This document shows positions 54,937 through 64,000 of a stretch of DNA of 64,000 nucleotides, one piece after another; within the stretch, counting starts at the first letter, position 1, and every line of letters begins with the position of its first letter. Position numbers and translations under genes: made by a program. Below the pieces are notes generated by a model that had not been told where the DNA came from, made no database searches, and saw nothing but the letters and a program-made list of their open reading frames with translations. This DNA comes from Ancylobacter sp. TS-1 (GTDB lineage Bacteria; Pseudomonadota; Alphaproteobacteria; Rhizobiales; Xanthobacteraceae): positions 3,770,001-3,834,000 of the forward strand of contig NZ_CP045144.1 of assembly GCF_009223885.1 (NCBI RefSeq), given 5' to 3'.

Positions 54937-56216
54937 ACACCATTCGCACCAAGCTCACCGCCCTGCTGGTCGGCTCCATGCTCGGCGTGCTGGCCGTTGC
55001 GACCGGCCTGTCGCTGATGCTGCTGACACCGCCGGATTTCAGCCGCATCGACGATGCCGCCGCCGCCCAGCTCGAAATGCTCATCGATCTCGCCGAGCGC
55101 GAGCGAACCCCGCTCGACATCGGCCCCTATGCCCGCATCGGCGCCGGCCCGGCCGACGGCCTGCTGCTGGACATGCCCACCCAGGGCATCAACGCCGCGC
55201 TGGAGCGGCGTGGGCGCACCCAGCGCGTCCGCGTGAGCGAGCCGGCGGATATGTGGCCGATCGTCTCGGCGCCGCTCTCGGACGGGCGCTGGCTGATCGT
55301 GCCGCTTGGCCTGCCGGCGCCGGCGTCCAGCAACCAGTGGGCGCTGGTCGGCTGGATCGTGCTGGTGGCGCTCGGCACCACGCTGGTCATGGTGCTTGCG
55401 GTGCGCCGGCTGACCGAGCCGCTGGCGCTGCTCCAGCGCACCGTCGCGACCATCGATCCCAATGGCGACGTCGCGCCGGTTCCCGAGAAGGGGTCGAGCG
55501 AGGTCCGCGCGGCCGCGCGCGCGATCAACCAGCTTGCGGCGCGGCTCGGCCAGGCCATGGAGAGCCGGATGCGGCTCGTCGCGGCGGCGGGGCACGACCT
55601 GCGCACGCCGATGACCCGCATGCGCCTGCGCGCCGAATTCCTGCCGGAAGAGGACCGCACCGCCTTCGTCGAGGATCTCGACGAACTCGACCGCATCGCC
55701 GACAGTGCCATCCGCCTCGTGCGCGAGGAAGTGGAGGCGGGCGACGGCGTGACGATGCGGCTCGAAGCGATGGTGGCCGATACCTGCGCGGAACTTGCCG
55801 CGATCGGCCATGCGGTCGAGCCGGCCCAGGTCGAGCCGGTGGCGATCCGCGCACGGCCCGAGGCGCTGCGCCGGGCGCTGCGCAATCTCGTCATCAACGC
55901 GGCGACGCACGGCCACCGGGCGAGCGTGCGGGTCGCCTGCGTCGAGGGGCGGGCCCGGGTCGAGATCGACGATTGCGGCCCGGGCATTCCGGAGAAGCTG
56001 CTGCCGCGCGTCTTCGAGCCGTTCTTCCGGGTCGATCAGGCGCGGGGGCAGCCGACCCCGGGCGCCGGCCTCGGCCTTGCCATCGCCGAGCAGATCGTCA
56101 CCCGCAATGGCGGCTCGCTGGTGCTCTCCAACATGCCGCACGGGCTGCGCCAGGTGCTGGAATTCCCGGCAGTGGCGGAGGAGCCCTCCGAGGCGGGGGA
56201 AGACGCCGCCGCCTGA
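54933..56216 (+). CDS. Sensor histidine kinase (OmpR/EnvZ type)
   Basis: A 427-residue kinase starting with GTG at 54933. TM1 is at about 9-31, followed by a periplasmic sensor of about 100 residues, TM2 at about 137-157 (ALVGWIVLVALGTTLVMVLAV) and a HAMP region. The phospho-accepting His221 is in AAGHDLRTPMTRMRL, the N-box is NLVINAATHG and the G-boxes are DDCGPGIPEKL and GAGLGLAIAEQIV. It signals to the regulator encoded just upstream. The periplasmic domain has no recognisable family; the signal is unknown. Confidence 0.93.
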   Translation: MNTIRTKLTALLVGSMLGVLAVATGLSLMLLTPPDFSRIDDAAAAQLEMLIDLAERERTPLDIGPYARIGAGPADGLLLDMPTQGINAALERRGRTQRVRVSEPADMWPIVSAPLSDGRWLIVPLGLPAPASSNQWALVGWIVLVALGTTLVMVLAVRRLTEPLALLQRTVATIDPNGDVAPVPEKGSSEVRAAARAINQLAARLGQAMESRMRLVAAAGHDLRTPMTRMRLRAEFLPEEDRTAFVEDLDELDRIADSAIRLVREEVEAGDGVTMRLEAMVADTCAELAAIGHAVEPAQVEPVAIRARPEALRRALRNLVINAATHGHRASVRVACVEGRARVEIDDCGPGIPEKLLPRVFEPFFRVDQARGQPTPGAGLGLAIAEQIVTRNGGSLVLSNMPHGLRQVLEFPAVAEEPSEAGEDAAA

Positions 56217-56395
56217 TGTGGCGCCGAACCCTGCGCCGCACCGCGCGGGAGCGGCCTCGCACCGGGCCGCAAGCGGCCTCGCGCCTTGTCACGGCCGCCC
56301 GGCCGTGGTCCGTTGGCGCAGTATTCCGTGACCGTCCGGAGGACAGGCCGCAGGCCATGCCGCGATCCGTGCCCATGCCGTGCCGCATTCCATTC

Positions 56396-56440
56396 CAGAT
56401 GATGCCGTGCCAGATGATGCCGTGCCAGATGATGCCGCGC
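56396..56440. repeat. Three-copy 15-bp tandem repeat before the MFS gene
   Basis: Three head-to-tail copies of CAGATGATGCCGTGC (the third has one change) lie about 45 bp before the MFS start. They are in frame with an upstream ATG and would encode repeated PDDAV. The repeat number could vary by slippage. Confidence 0.6.
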
Positions 56441-56484
56441 CATGTGCCGTCCCCCGTGCCGTGCCTGCGCCGGAACCCGTCGCC

Positions 56485-57741
56485 ATGACCGGACGGCGCC
56501 GCCGCGCCCTGGCCGGGGTTCTGCTGTGCAACGTGCTGGAGTGGTACGACTTCATCATCTACGGCATTCTGGCGGTGCATCTCGCGCGCGCCTTCTTCCC
56601 GCAGGACGGCACGCAGGCGGCGCTGCTGGCGACGCTGGCGGTGTTCGGCATCAGCTTCGTGATGCGCCCGCTGGGCGCGCTCGTGCTCGGCGGGCTCGGC
56701 GACCGGCGCGGGCGCAAGCCGGCCCTGCTGCTCGCGGCGAGCCTGATGGCGGCCGGCACGCTCGCCATCGGCCTGCTGCCGACCTATGAGCGGCTGGGCC
56801 TGTTCGCGCCGCTGCTCCTGCTGGCCGCCCGCATGGTGCAGGGCTTCTCGGCCGGCGGCGAGTGGGGCGTCGCCAACGCCTTCCTGCTGGAATCGGCGCC
56901 CGAGGGCCGGCGCGGCTTCGCCACCAGCTTCCTGTCGGTGACGGTGGCGCTCGGCAGCACTCTTGCCAGCGCGATTGCGGCCCTTCTCGCCGGCTTCCTG
57001 TCGGCCGAGGCCATGGCGGACTGGGGCTGGCGGGTGCCGTTCCTGATCGGCGGCCTGCTCGGCCTGGTGGCGCTGTGGCTGCGCACCGGCATCGACGAGA
57101 CGCCGGTATTCCTGAGCGCGCCGCCGGGCACGCCGGCGCCCCTGCCGCTGCTGCGCCGCGTGCGCCGTCCGGGACTGACCGTCATCGGCCTCACCCTGCA
57201 CTGGACGGTCTGCTACTACATTTTCCTGGTCTATTTTCCGCTGTTCGCGCAACGCCATGGCGGGCTCAGCGCGGCGCAGGCGACCTGGTCCAACACGCTC
57301 AGCACGGCGGCCATCGTCCTGATCGTGCCGCTGGTCGGCCGGCTTTCCGACCGCCACGGGCGCCGGCCGTTCCTGATCGCCTCCTGCCTGCTGGTGCTGG
57401 CGCTCGTGGTGCCGGTGCTGTGGAGCGTCGAGGCGGTCGGCGGCGTGGCGCTGATCGCCGGCGGCCAGCTCGTGCTGGCGGCGACGATCGCGCTCTATTC
57501 GGGCGCCTGTCCGGCGGCGGTGGCCGAGCTTTTCGCGACCGGCGACCGCTCGCGCTGGTCCTCGATCTGCTACGCGCTGGCGACCGCGACCTTCGGCGGC
57601 TTCGCCCCCTTCCTCGCCGTCTGGTTGAGCGAGGCGCTGGGCAGCCCGCTGGCGCCGGCGGGCTATGTGCTTCTCGCCGCCGCGACCAGCCTCGTCGTGG
57701 TGTGGCGCATGCCGGAAACCGCCGGCCGCTCCATCGCCTGA
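56485..57741 (+). CDS. MFS transporter, metabolite:H+ symporter (proline/betaine, shikimate) type
   Basis: A 418-residue protein with 12 transmembrane helices. The family features are LLCNVLEWYDFIIYGILAVH in helix 1, the loop 2-3 motif GLGDRRGRKPALLL and GRLSDRHGRRPFLIAS between helices 8 and 9. MHS-family symporters import osmolytes, dicarboxylates or aromatic acids with protons. An in-frame ATG at 56380 would add 35 residues, through the PDDAV repeats; similarity starts after 56485. The AraC regulator gene converges from the right with 12 bp between them, so it may control this carrier. Confidence 0.88.
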   Translation: MTGRRRRALAGVLLCNVLEWYDFIIYGILAVHLARAFFPQDGTQAALLATLAVFGISFVMRPLGALVLGGLGDRRGRKPALLLAASLMAAGTLAIGLLPTYERLGLFAPLLLLAARMVQGFSAGGEWGVANAFLLESAPEGRRGFATSFLSVTVALGSTLASAIAALLAGFLSAEAMADWGWRVPFLIGGLLGLVALWLRTGIDETPVFLSAPPGTPAPLPLLRRVRRPGLTVIGLTLHWTVCYYIFLVYFPLFAQRHGGLSAAQATWSNTLSTAAIVLIVPLVGRLSDRHGRRPFLIASCLLVLALVVPVLWSVEAVGGVALIAGGQLVLAATIALYSGACPAAVAELFATGDRSRWSSICYALATATFGGFAPFLAVWLSEALGSPLAPAGYVLLAAATSLVVVWRMPETAGRSIA

Positions 57742-57753
57742 GCTGACAGCGCG

Positions 57754-58767
57754 CTACTCGCCGGGCTGCGCCTCCGCCGGCCCGCGCTGGGCAGGCGGGT
57801 GGCCGAAATGGCCGTGATAGGCGCGCGCGAAGCTCGAATAGCCCTCATAGCCGACGCGGCGCGCGACCTCGCTGATCGAGAGCGTGCCCTCGCCGAGAAG
57901 CTCCCGCGCACGCTCCATGCGATGCATATGGGCATAGGCGTGCGGGGTCAGCCCGTGCGCCTGCCGGAAGCCGGCGGTCAGCTCGTTGCGGTTGAGGCCG
58001 ACGCGCAGGGCAAGCTGCTCGATGCTGGGCGGATCGGCGATCTCGCGGCGGTAGATCTCGGCCGCCGCCTCCACCGCCCGGCGCTTGGCATGGCCGGAAA
58101 GGGCGCGCGGCGCGGCGGGCCGCTGCGGCCGGTGCAACTGGGCGACCATGTCGCAGATGAACTCGACCGTCTTCACGCCGAGGAAGATGCCGCGCAGCGG
58201 CTCGGGATATTTGCACGCCAGCATCTGGTCGACCAGCCCGATGCCGGTCGCCGACAGCGGAAGCTGGAGCACCTCCGGCGAGCCCTCGCGCGACAGGAAG
58301 ATCGGGCGATAGGCCTGTGGCACCGAGGCGAGGTCGAGCCGGTAGTGGCTGAGCAGGTGCTCGCGCTCGCAGACGATCAGCAGGCCCCGCAGCCGTCGGC
58401 CGGCCTGCGTGTCCGAGGTCGAGGCCGCCACGTTGCTGATCTGCAGGACCTGCGGCGGCACGAGGTCCATGCGCGCGCCGATCCACCTCGTGTAGCTGCC
58501 CGCGACGATGGCCTGGATGCAGACGAGGTCGGGCCGCGACAGGTCGAGGCTGTAGGGCTGCATCACCTCGAAGTTCAGCAGATGCAGCAGCGTGTGGGCG
58601 TCGATGCGCCGGTAGCCGTGCTCGCGCGCGCGCAGCAGGTCCGGCAGGCCGCTGGCCACCTGCCCGGAGGGGGCGAACTCGCCGATGCCGAGGCCGCTGC
58701 GAAGGGCGTGCAGATCGACTGCGAAGCGGCGCGTCCCGTCCACCAATGTACCCATCGCTCCCGGCAT
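57754..58767 (-). CDS. AraC-family transcriptional regulator
   Basis: A 337-residue AraC/XylS-type activator. The long N-terminal ligand domain (1-230) has no recognisable cupin or PfpI motif. Two HTH motifs follow at the C-terminus, with SIEQLALRVGLNRNELTAGF and SISEVARRVGYEGYSSFARAYHGHFGHPP. It probably activates a nearby carrier or catabolic gene when its small-molecule ligand is present. The ATG at 58767 has an AGGTG eight bases upstream; a second ATG four codons in is possible. It converges with the MFS gene. Confidence 0.9.
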   Translation of the reverse strand: MPGAMGTLVDGTRRFAVDLHALRSGLGIGEFAPSGQVASGLPDLLRAREHGYRRIDAHTLLHLLNFEVMQPYSLDLSRPDLVCIQAIVAGSYTRWIGARMDLVPPQVLQISNVAASTSDTQAGRRLRGLLIVCEREHLLSHYRLDLASVPQAYRPIFLSREGSPEVLQLPLSATGIGLVDQMLACKYPEPLRGIFLGVKTVEFICDMVAQLHRPQRPAAPRALSGHAKRRAVEAAAEIYRREIADPPSIEQLALRVGLNRNELTAGFRQAHGLTPHAYAHMHRMERARELLGEGTLSISEVARRVGYEGYSSFARAYHGHFGHPPAQRGPAEAQPGE

Positions 58768-59189
58768 GTTCCGGCACCTGCGGAACGCTCGGGATAGTGC
58801 ATATCTTCACGATCTATATCCAGTTCGCATCCGGGTCTTTGAGGGGACGGGTAGCGGGGCTAGGCGGGGCAGTTGACGGCGACCCGATGCCCCGACCCTG
58901 CGCCCGACGCGTGACCGACACCCTCGATCCAGGGGTGCCATGCGCTCCGGGTTGCAAGTCGTGCGCAGGAGATCGGACTGATCTTTGTGTTATTTAAATA
59001 CCGTTTTATGTGCAGTTGCGAACATCAATGCCGCAAGTGCAGCAATGAAACGAGAAAATATGCGGGTTGCTACGAACAATTATTCGAGTTTTCGTGCCAA
59101 TAATCCTCGTGTCGCGTCGATTTGGCGGATCGAAGGCTTGCCCGATCAGATATCCTTGCCCCAAAACATGACCCCCCGTGAGGCGCACC
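58768..59189. other. Long intergenic region before arcD, AT-rich in its right half
   Basis: No gene is supported here. The segment from about 58980 to 59120 is AT-rich (TTATTTAAATACCG, GAAACGAGAAAATATG, AACAATTATTCGAG) and should hold the arcD promoter. No clean FNR/Anr or ArgR box was found. A TTG-N7-CAA near 59016 is one base too short for an FNR site. Confidence 0.5.
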
Positions 59190-60623
59190 ATGGCTGACAA
59201 GCCGGCCGGCAAACTCTCCCTCTTCTCGCTCACCGCGATGGTCGTCGGCTCGATGGTCGGGGCGGGCATCTTCAACCTGCCCGGTCGTTTCGCCACCGCG
59301 ACCGGGCCCTTTGGCGCCATCATCGCCTGGCTGATCGCCGGCACCGGCATGTACATGCTGGCCCGCGTCTTCCAGGCGCTCGCCGAGAAGCGGCCGGACA
59401 TCGATTCCGGCGTGTTCGCCTATGCCAAGGCTGGCTTCGGCGACTACATGGGCTTCCTCTCGGCGTTCGGCTACTGGCTCGGCAGCTGCCTCGGCAACGT
59501 GTTCTACTGGGTGCTGATCGGCTCGACGCTCGGGCGCTTCTTCCCGGAGATATTCGGCGACGGCAGCAGCGCCACCGCGATCATCGTGTCGCTCGTCGGC
59601 ATCTGGGCCTTCCACTTCATGATCCTGCGCGGCGTCGAGCAGGCGACCTTCATCAACACGGTCGTCACCATCGCCAAGATCGTGCCGCTGATCGTGGCGG
59701 TCCTCGCCTTCGTGTTCTTCTTCAACTACACGCAGTTCTCGGAGAATTTCTTCGGCGGCGTGGGCATGCCGGAGAAGACGCTGGTGGCGCAGGTGCGCGA
59801 CACCATGCTGATCACGGTGTTCGTGTTCCTCGGCATCGAGGGCGCCAGCGTCTATTCCCGCTTCGCCACGAAGCGCTCGGATGTCGGTTCGGCCACCATT
59901 CTCGGCTTCGTCGCCGTCACCGGCCTGATGGTCGCCGTCACGCTGCTGCCCTTCGCCACCGCGCCGCGGGCGGACATCGCCGGCGTCGCCAACCCCTCGC
60001 TGGCCGGCGCGCTGGAACTGGTCGTCGGCCATTGGGGCGCGGTGTTCATCTCCATCGGCGTGCTGGTGTCGGTGCTCGGCGCCTATCTCGCCTGGTCGCT
60101 GATCTGCGCCGAAGTGCTGTTCGCCGCCGCCAAATCGCAGGACATGCCGAAGCTGTTCGCGGCGCAGAACGGCAACCGCGTGCCGGCCAACGCGCTGTGG
60201 ATGACCAATATCGTCGTCTCGCTCTTCGTGATCTCGACCTACTGGTCGCGCGACGCCTTCAACTTCATGCTCGACATGACCAGCGTGACCGCGCTGCTGC
60301 CCTATCTGCTGGTCGCCGGCTATGGCGTGCTGCTGGCGCGCAGCGGCGTCGGCTACGAGATGACGCCGCATGAGCGTGGCCGCGACCAGATCTTCGGCTG
60401 GATCGCGGTCGTCTACACGCTGTTCATGTTCGTCGCCGCCGGCCTGAAATACGTGCTCCTCGTGGCCGTACTCTTCGTGCCGGGCACCATCCTGTACGTG
60501 TGGGCGCGGCGCGAGCAGAAGGCGCGGCTGTTCACGTCGGTCGAGCTGATCATCTTCGCCGTCACGCTGGTGGCAGGCGCCGTGGGCGCCTACGGCCTCG
60601 TGAGCGGCACCATCACCCCTTGA
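59190..60623 (+). CDS. arcD: Arginine/ornithine antiporter
   Basis: A 477-residue amino acid antiporter of the APA superfamily with about 12 helices. The start of helix 1 is [20 protein letters not shown] and helix 8-type segments are [20 protein letters not shown] and similar. In arginine deiminase loci such proteins exchange external arginine for ornithine or another product. The arcA gene follows after 25 bp. The ATG at 59190 has GTGAGG nine bases upstream; an in-frame GTG at 59178 would add four residues. Confidence 0.87.
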   Translation: MADKPAGKLSLFSLTAMVVGSMVGAGIFNLPGRFATATGPFGAIIAWLIAGTGMYMLARVFQALAEKRPDIDSGVFAYAKAGFGDYMGFLSAFGYWLGSCLGNVFYWVLIGSTLGRFFPEIFGDGSSATAIIVSLVGIWAFHFMILRGVEQATFINTVVTIAKIVPLIVAVLAFVFFFNYTQFSENFFGGVGMPEKTLVAQVRDTMLITVFVFLGIEGASVYSRFATKRSDVGSATILGFVAVTGLMVAVTLLPFATAPRADIAGVANPSLAGALELVVGHWGAVFISIGVLVSVLGAYLAWSLICAEVLFAAAKSQDMPKLFAAQNGNRVPANALWMTNIVVSLFVISTYWSRDAFNFMLDMTSVTALLPYLLVAGYGVLLARSGVGYEMTPHERGRDQIFGWIAVVYTLFMFVAAGLKYVLLVAVLFVPGTILYVWARREQKARLFTSVELIIFAVTLVAGAVGAYGLVSGTITP

Positions 60624-60648
60624 GAAGAAAAGTAACGGGAGCCTGATC

Positions 60649-61884
60649 ATGGGTACCAGTTTCGGCGTGCATTCCGAGGTCGGCCAGCTGCGCAAGGTCA
60701 TGGTCTGCGCGCCCGGCCGCGCGCATCAGCGCCTGACCCCGAGCAATTGCGACGCGCTGCTGTTCGACGACGTGCTGTGGGTCGACGTCGCCAAGCGCGA
60801 CCATTTCGACTTCATCAACAAGATGCGCGAGCGCGGCATCGAGGTGGTGGAGATGCACAATCTCCTCACCGAAACGGTGGCGATCCCCGAGGCGCGCAAG
60901 TGGATCCTCGACAACCAGGTCGTGCCGAACAAGGTCGGCCTCGGCTTCGTCGACGAGGTGCGCGCCTATCTCGACGGGCTGCCCAACCGGGCGCTGGCCG
61001 AGACGCTGATCGGCGGCCTGTCCACCTTCGAGTTCCCCGAGACCATCGGCGGCACCACGCTGGAACTCATCCGCGACGCTGCGGGCGTGAACGAGTACCT
61101 GCTGCCGCCGCTGCCGAACACGCTCTACACCCGCGACACCACCTGCTGGATCTATGGCGGCGTCACGCTGAACCCGCTCTACTGGCCGGCGCGGCACGAG
61201 GAGACCATCCTCACCACCTCGATCTACAAGTTCCATCCCGACTTCGCCGGCAAGGTGAATGTGTGGTGGGGCGACCCGACGCAGGATTGGGGCCTCGCCA
61301 CGCTGGAAGGCGGCGACGTGATGCCGATCGGCAAGGGCAACGTGCTGATCGGCATGAGCGAGCGCACCTCGCGGCAGGCGATCAGCCAGCTTGCCGGGGC
61401 GCTGTTCGCGCAGGGGGCGGCCGAGCGCGTGATCATCGCCGCCATGCCCAAGCTGCGCGCGGCGATGCATCTCGACACGGTGTTCACCTTCGCCGACCGC
61501 GACTGCGTGCTGCTCTACCCCGACATCGTCGACAAGATCGAGTGCTTCTCCTACCGCCCGGACGGCAAGGGCGGCGTCGAGCTTTCCAAGGACAAGGGGC
61601 TCGTCGAGACGGTGCGCGAGGCGCTCGGCCTCAAGGAGCTGCGCGTCGTCGAGACCGGCGGCAACGACTACACCCGCGAGCGCACGCAGTGGGATTCCGG
61701 CGCCAACCTCGTCTGCGCCTCGCCGGGCGTGGTCTTCGCCTATGACCGCAACACCTACGCCAACACGCTGCTGCGCAAGGCGGGCATCGAGGTCATCACC
61801 ATCGACGGGTCCGAGCTTGGGCGCGGGCGCGGCGGCGGCCATTGCATGACCTGCCCGATCATCCGCGACGCGGTGGATTTCTGA
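60649..61884 (+). CDS. arcA: Arginine deiminase
   Basis: A 411-residue enzyme that converts arginine to citrulline and ammonia. The catalytic Cys399 is in [20 protein letters not shown], the typical C-terminus. The Asp/Arg-binding [13 protein letters not shown] and the His-containing [13 protein letters not shown] motifs are intact. The ribosome binding site is GGGAGCC. It is flanked by two arcD-type carriers, but ornithine carbamoyltransferase and carbamate kinase are not in the window. It may therefore act in acid or nitrogen metabolism by ammonia release rather than in ATP-forming fermentation, unless those genes lie elsewhere. Confidence 0.94.
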   Translation: MGTSFGVHSEVGQLRKVMVCAPGRAHQRLTPSNCDALLFDDVLWVDVAKRDHFDFINKMRERGIEVVEMHNLLTETVAIPEARKWILDNQVVPNKVGLGFVDEVRAYLDGLPNRALAETLIGGLSTFEFPETIGGTTLELIRDAAGVNEYLLPPLPNTLYTRDTTCWIYGGVTLNPLYWPARHEETILTTSIYKFHPDFAGKVNVWWGDPTQDWGLATLEGGDVMPIGKGNVLIGMSERTSRQAISQLAGALFAQGAAERVIIAAMPKLRAAMHLDTVFTFADRDCVLLYPDIVDKIECFSYRPDGKGGVELSKDKGLVETVREALGLKELRVVETGGNDYTRERTQWDSGANLVCASPGVVFAYDRNTYANTLLRKAGIEVITIDGSELGRGRGGGHCMTCPIIRDAVDF

Positions 61885-61897
61885 GATGAGCGGCAAA

Positions 61898-62009
61898 CTC
61901 CCTCTCCCCGTCGGGGAGAGGGTTGGGGTGAGGGGACTTCACGGCGCCGCAATCGCCTAGCCCCCTCACCGACCCGCTTCGCGGGCCACCTCTCCCCGAC
62001 GGGGAGAGG
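61898..62009. repeat. Interspersed palindromic repeat, family C (complete)
   Basis: Outer hairpins CTCCCTCTCCCCGTCGGGGA and CCTCTCCCCGACGGGGAGAGG enclose GTTGGGGTGAGGGG ... CCCCCTCACCGACCCGCTTC, 112 bp in all. A truncated relative is at 35068. It accounts for nearly the whole arcA-arcD2 gap and may end or slow transcription from arcA. Confidence 0.75.
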
Positions 62010-62042
62010 AATGCTCGCCGCGTGGCTGTTTCAGGTGACACG

Positions 62043-63473
62043 ATGACCGAACCCACCCGGCAGACCTTCTCCCTGCCCACGCTCACCGCCATGGTGGTCG
62101 GCTCCATGGTCGGGGCCGGCATCTTCTCGCTGCCGCAGACCTTCGGCCGCGTCACCGGCGGCCTCGGCGCGCTGATCGCCTGGGGGATCGCCGGCGGCGG
62201 CATGCTGATGCTGGCCTATGTCTTCCAGACGCTCTCGCGCCGCCGGCCCGATCTCGACGCGGGCGTCTATGCCTATGCCAAGGCCGGCTTCGGCAACTAT
62301 CCCGGCTTCCTCTCGGCGCTGGGCTACTGGACCGTCTGCTGCCTCGGCAACGTGTCCTACTGGGTGCTGGTCAAGTCGACCTGGGGCGCGCTGTTTCCCG
62401 CCCTCGGCGACGGCAACACCGTGCTGGCGGTGGCGCTGTCCTCCGTCGGCGTCTGGGCCTTTCACTTCATGATCCTGCGCGGGGTGAAGGAGGCGGCGTT
62501 CATCAACACCGTCGTCACCGTCGCCAAGATCATCCCGATCCTGCTCTTCCTCGTCTTCGTGGGGTTCGGCTTCAAGGCCGACATCTTCGCGGCGAATTTC
62601 TACGGCGGGCCGGGGCTGGAGGCGGCCGGGCTGTTCACGCAGGTGCGCGGCACCATGCTGGTGACGGTGTTCGTCTTCGTCGGCATCGAGGGCGCCAGCG
62701 TCTATTCGCGCTATGCCCGCAAGCGCTCGGATGTCGGCCTTGCGACCCTGCTCGGCTTCCTCGGCGTGCTGTGCCTGCTCGTGCTGGTGACGATGCTTTC
62801 CTATGGCGTGCTGCTGCGGCCGGAACTGGCGGAACTGCGCAACCCGTCCATGGCCGGGGTGCTGCGGGCGGTGGTCGGGCCGTGGGGGGCGCTGTTCATC
62901 AGCGCCGGGCTGATCGTCTCGGTGCTCGGCGCCTATCTCTCCTGGTCGCTGCTGGCGGCCGAGGTGCTGTACTCGGCGGCGAAGATGGAGAGCATGCCGG
63001 CCTTCCTCGCCACCGAGAACCGCAACGGCGTGCCGGCGGCCGCACTGTGGATGACCAACATCCTCGTCCAGTGCTTCCTGATCCTGACGCTGTTCGCCGA
63101 GCAGGCCTTCCTGCTGGCGCTCAAGCTCACCTCGTCGATGATCCTGCTGCCGTACCTGCTGACGGCGGCCTATGCGCTCACGCTCGCCTGGCGCGGCGAG
63201 ACCTATGAGGGGCAGGCGCGCGAGCGGCGTGTGGATCTGGTGCGCGCCGGCATCGCCACCTTCTACGCGACCTGGCTCGTCTTCGCCGGCGGCGTGTACT
63301 TCCTGTTGCTGTCGCTGGTGATCTACGCGCCGGGAACGATCCTGTTCGCGATCGCCCAGAAGGAGCGCGGGCACCGGGTGTTCACGGGGCCGGAGCGGGT
63401 GCTGTTCGCGATGGCGGCGGCCGGCGCGGTGCTCGCCGTCTACGGGCTGGCCACCGGACGCATCGCGGTCTGA
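62043..63473 (+). CDS. Second arcD-like amino acid antiporter
   Basis: A 476-residue APA antiporter, clearly paralogous to the one at 59190. The two share [15 protein letters not shown], the [24 protein letters not shown] loop and the [19 protein letters not shown] segment with few changes, and their lengths differ by one residue. It may carry a related substrate pair, such as arginine/citrulline or arginine/agmatine. The start at 62043 has AGGTGA as ribosome binding site. It follows arcA in the same direction, across a family C repeat. Confidence 0.87.
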   Translation: MTEPTRQTFSLPTLTAMVVGSMVGAGIFSLPQTFGRVTGGLGALIAWGIAGGGMLMLAYVFQTLSRRRPDLDAGVYAYAKAGFGNYPGFLSALGYWTVCCLGNVSYWVLVKSTWGALFPALGDGNTVLAVALSSVGVWAFHFMILRGVKEAAFINTVVTVAKIIPILLFLVFVGFGFKADIFAANFYGGPGLEAAGLFTQVRGTMLVTVFVFVGIEGASVYSRYARKRSDVGLATLLGFLGVLCLLVLVTMLSYGVLLRPELAELRNPSMAGVLRAVVGPWGALFISAGLIVSVLGAYLSWSLLAAEVLYSAAKMESMPAFLATENRNGVPAAALWMTNILVQCFLILTLFAEQAFLLALKLTSSMILLPYLLTAAYALTLAWRGETYEGQARERRVDLVRAGIATFYATWLVFAGGVYFLLLSLVIYAPGTILFAIAQKERGHRVFTGPERVLFAMAAAGAVLAVYGLATGRIAV

Positions 63474-63483
63474 CGCGGGGACA

Positions 63484-64000
63484 TTACCGGGTCGCCAGCG
63501 CGCTCTCGCGGACGGCGCCGGAGATCGCGGCGAACTGCCGGGCGAGCGGGTTGGTCTTGCGCCAGACCATGCCGATGGTGCGCGAGGGCTGGGGATCGCG
63601 GAAGCGCACCACCGAAACCGAGGCGGAACGGGTCTCGACCGCCACCGCCATTTCGGGAATCAGCGTCACCCCCATGCCGGCGTCGACCATCTGCACCAGC
63701 GTCGACAGCGAGCTGGCGTCCAGCAGGTCGCGCGGGGGCAGGGCAGGGGGGCTCTTGTTGCAGAAGGAAAGCGCCTGTTCGCGGAAGCAGTGGCCTTCCT
63801 CCAGCAGCAGGAGGCGCATCTCCCGCAGGGCGTCCGGGTTGGGCGGGGGCTTGCCCTCGTCCTCGCGCGGGCGCACCAGCAGGAAATTCTCGGTGAACAG
63901 CGGCGTCTCGGTCAGCGAGGGCTCGTGCACCGGCAGGGCGACGATGGCCATGTCGAGCCGCCCCTCGCCAAGCTCCTGCACCAGCCGGGGCGTCAGCGTC
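63484..64000 (-). CDS. oxyR: Hydrogen-peroxide sensor OxyR, C-terminal part (cut by window edge)
   Basis: The last 172 codons of a minus-strand LysR-family gene that continues past the right edge. The redox cysteines of OxyR are present in LEEGHCFREQALSFC, nine residues apart, matching Cys199 and Cys208 of E. coli OxyR. The typical SLSTLVQMVDAGMGVTLIPE follows. OxyR activates catalase and peroxidase genes on disulfide formation. The HTH lies outside the window. The stop is 11 bp from the end of the convergent carrier gene. Confidence 0.88.
   Translation of the reverse strand, partial: TLTPRLVQELGEGRLDMAIVALPVHEPSLTETPLFTENFLLVRPREDEGKPPPNPDALREMRLLLLEEGHCFREQALSFCNKSPPALPPRDLLDASSLSTLVQMVDAGMGVTLIPEMAVAVETRSASVSVVRFRDPQPSRTIGMVWRKTNPLARQFAAISGAVRESALATR

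Noticed and set aside
56396..56440. CRISPR-like array
   Set aside because: The units are directly abutting with no spacers and are only 15 bp long; it is a simple tandem repeat.
59016..59028. TTGCGAACATCAA as an FNR/FixK box before arcD
   Set aside because: The TTG and CAA are separated by seven bases, not the eight required by the TTGAT-N4-ATCAA consensus, and the inner bases do not match.

Overview
The window reads as chromosomal DNA from a GC-rich alphaproteobacterium, most likely Hyphomicrobiales (Rhizobiales), possibly near Xanthobacteraceae such as Ancylobacter, Starkeya or Xanthobacter. The basis is the very GC-rich codon use, a NadQ-type regulator beside nadABC, a bioMNY transporter operon, a MatB malonyl-CoA synthetase and many short intergenic palindromic repeats. 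The placement is by recognition, not by a search. No rRNA, tRNA, CRISPR array, prophage or complete insertion sequence was seen.

Layout, 1-21 kb: the start of soxB (cut by the window edge) with a divergent LysR regulator; an acyl carrier protein/ketosynthase pair; a GntP-type permease with a Tat-exported GH1 glycosidase; a secreted GH5 glycosidase translationally coupled to matB; a LysE exporter; a divergent csoR/copper-ATPase locus with two palindromic operators; a small HD hydrolase; dadA behind a tandem glycine riboswitch; and the NAD synthesis operon nadA-nadB-nadC with its likely regulator nadQ and twin palindromic operators.

Layout, 20-40 kb: an aldo/keto reductase; bioM-bioN-bioY overlapping an acyl-CoA ligase and a thiolase that lacks two of the four usual catalytic residues; a DeoR regulator, aldo/keto reductase and adenine deaminase; an AT-rich foreign-looking gene of unknown function that cuts into an interspersed repeat; plsC-like acyltransferase plus ferredoxin reductase; and a LysR regulator upstream of a ydcSTUVW-like putrescine/polyamine uptake and aminobutyraldehyde oxidation operon. 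A palindrome is shared between the regulator's promoter and the operon's promoter.

Layout, 40-64 kb: an RND efflux pair; a tiny CxxC protein gene in an AT-rich gap; macAB; a four-gene surface-glycan cluster with a three-domain methyltransferase-glycosyltransferase fusion; an OmpR-type two-component system; an MFS transporter and AraC regulator; an arginine deiminase locus (arcD-arcA-arcD-like, no arcB/arcC in the window); and the C-terminal part of oxyR at the edge. A conserved stretch of about 50 bp occurs upstream of both macA and the response regulator, which suggests that the two-component system controls macAB and itself.

No complete new multi-gene system stands out. The strongest leads are the glycine-riboswitch-controlled dadA, the bioMNY-linked degenerate thiolase, the two-component/macAB shared operator, the AT-rich orphan gene, the fused glycosyltransferase and the nadQ regulon architecture.
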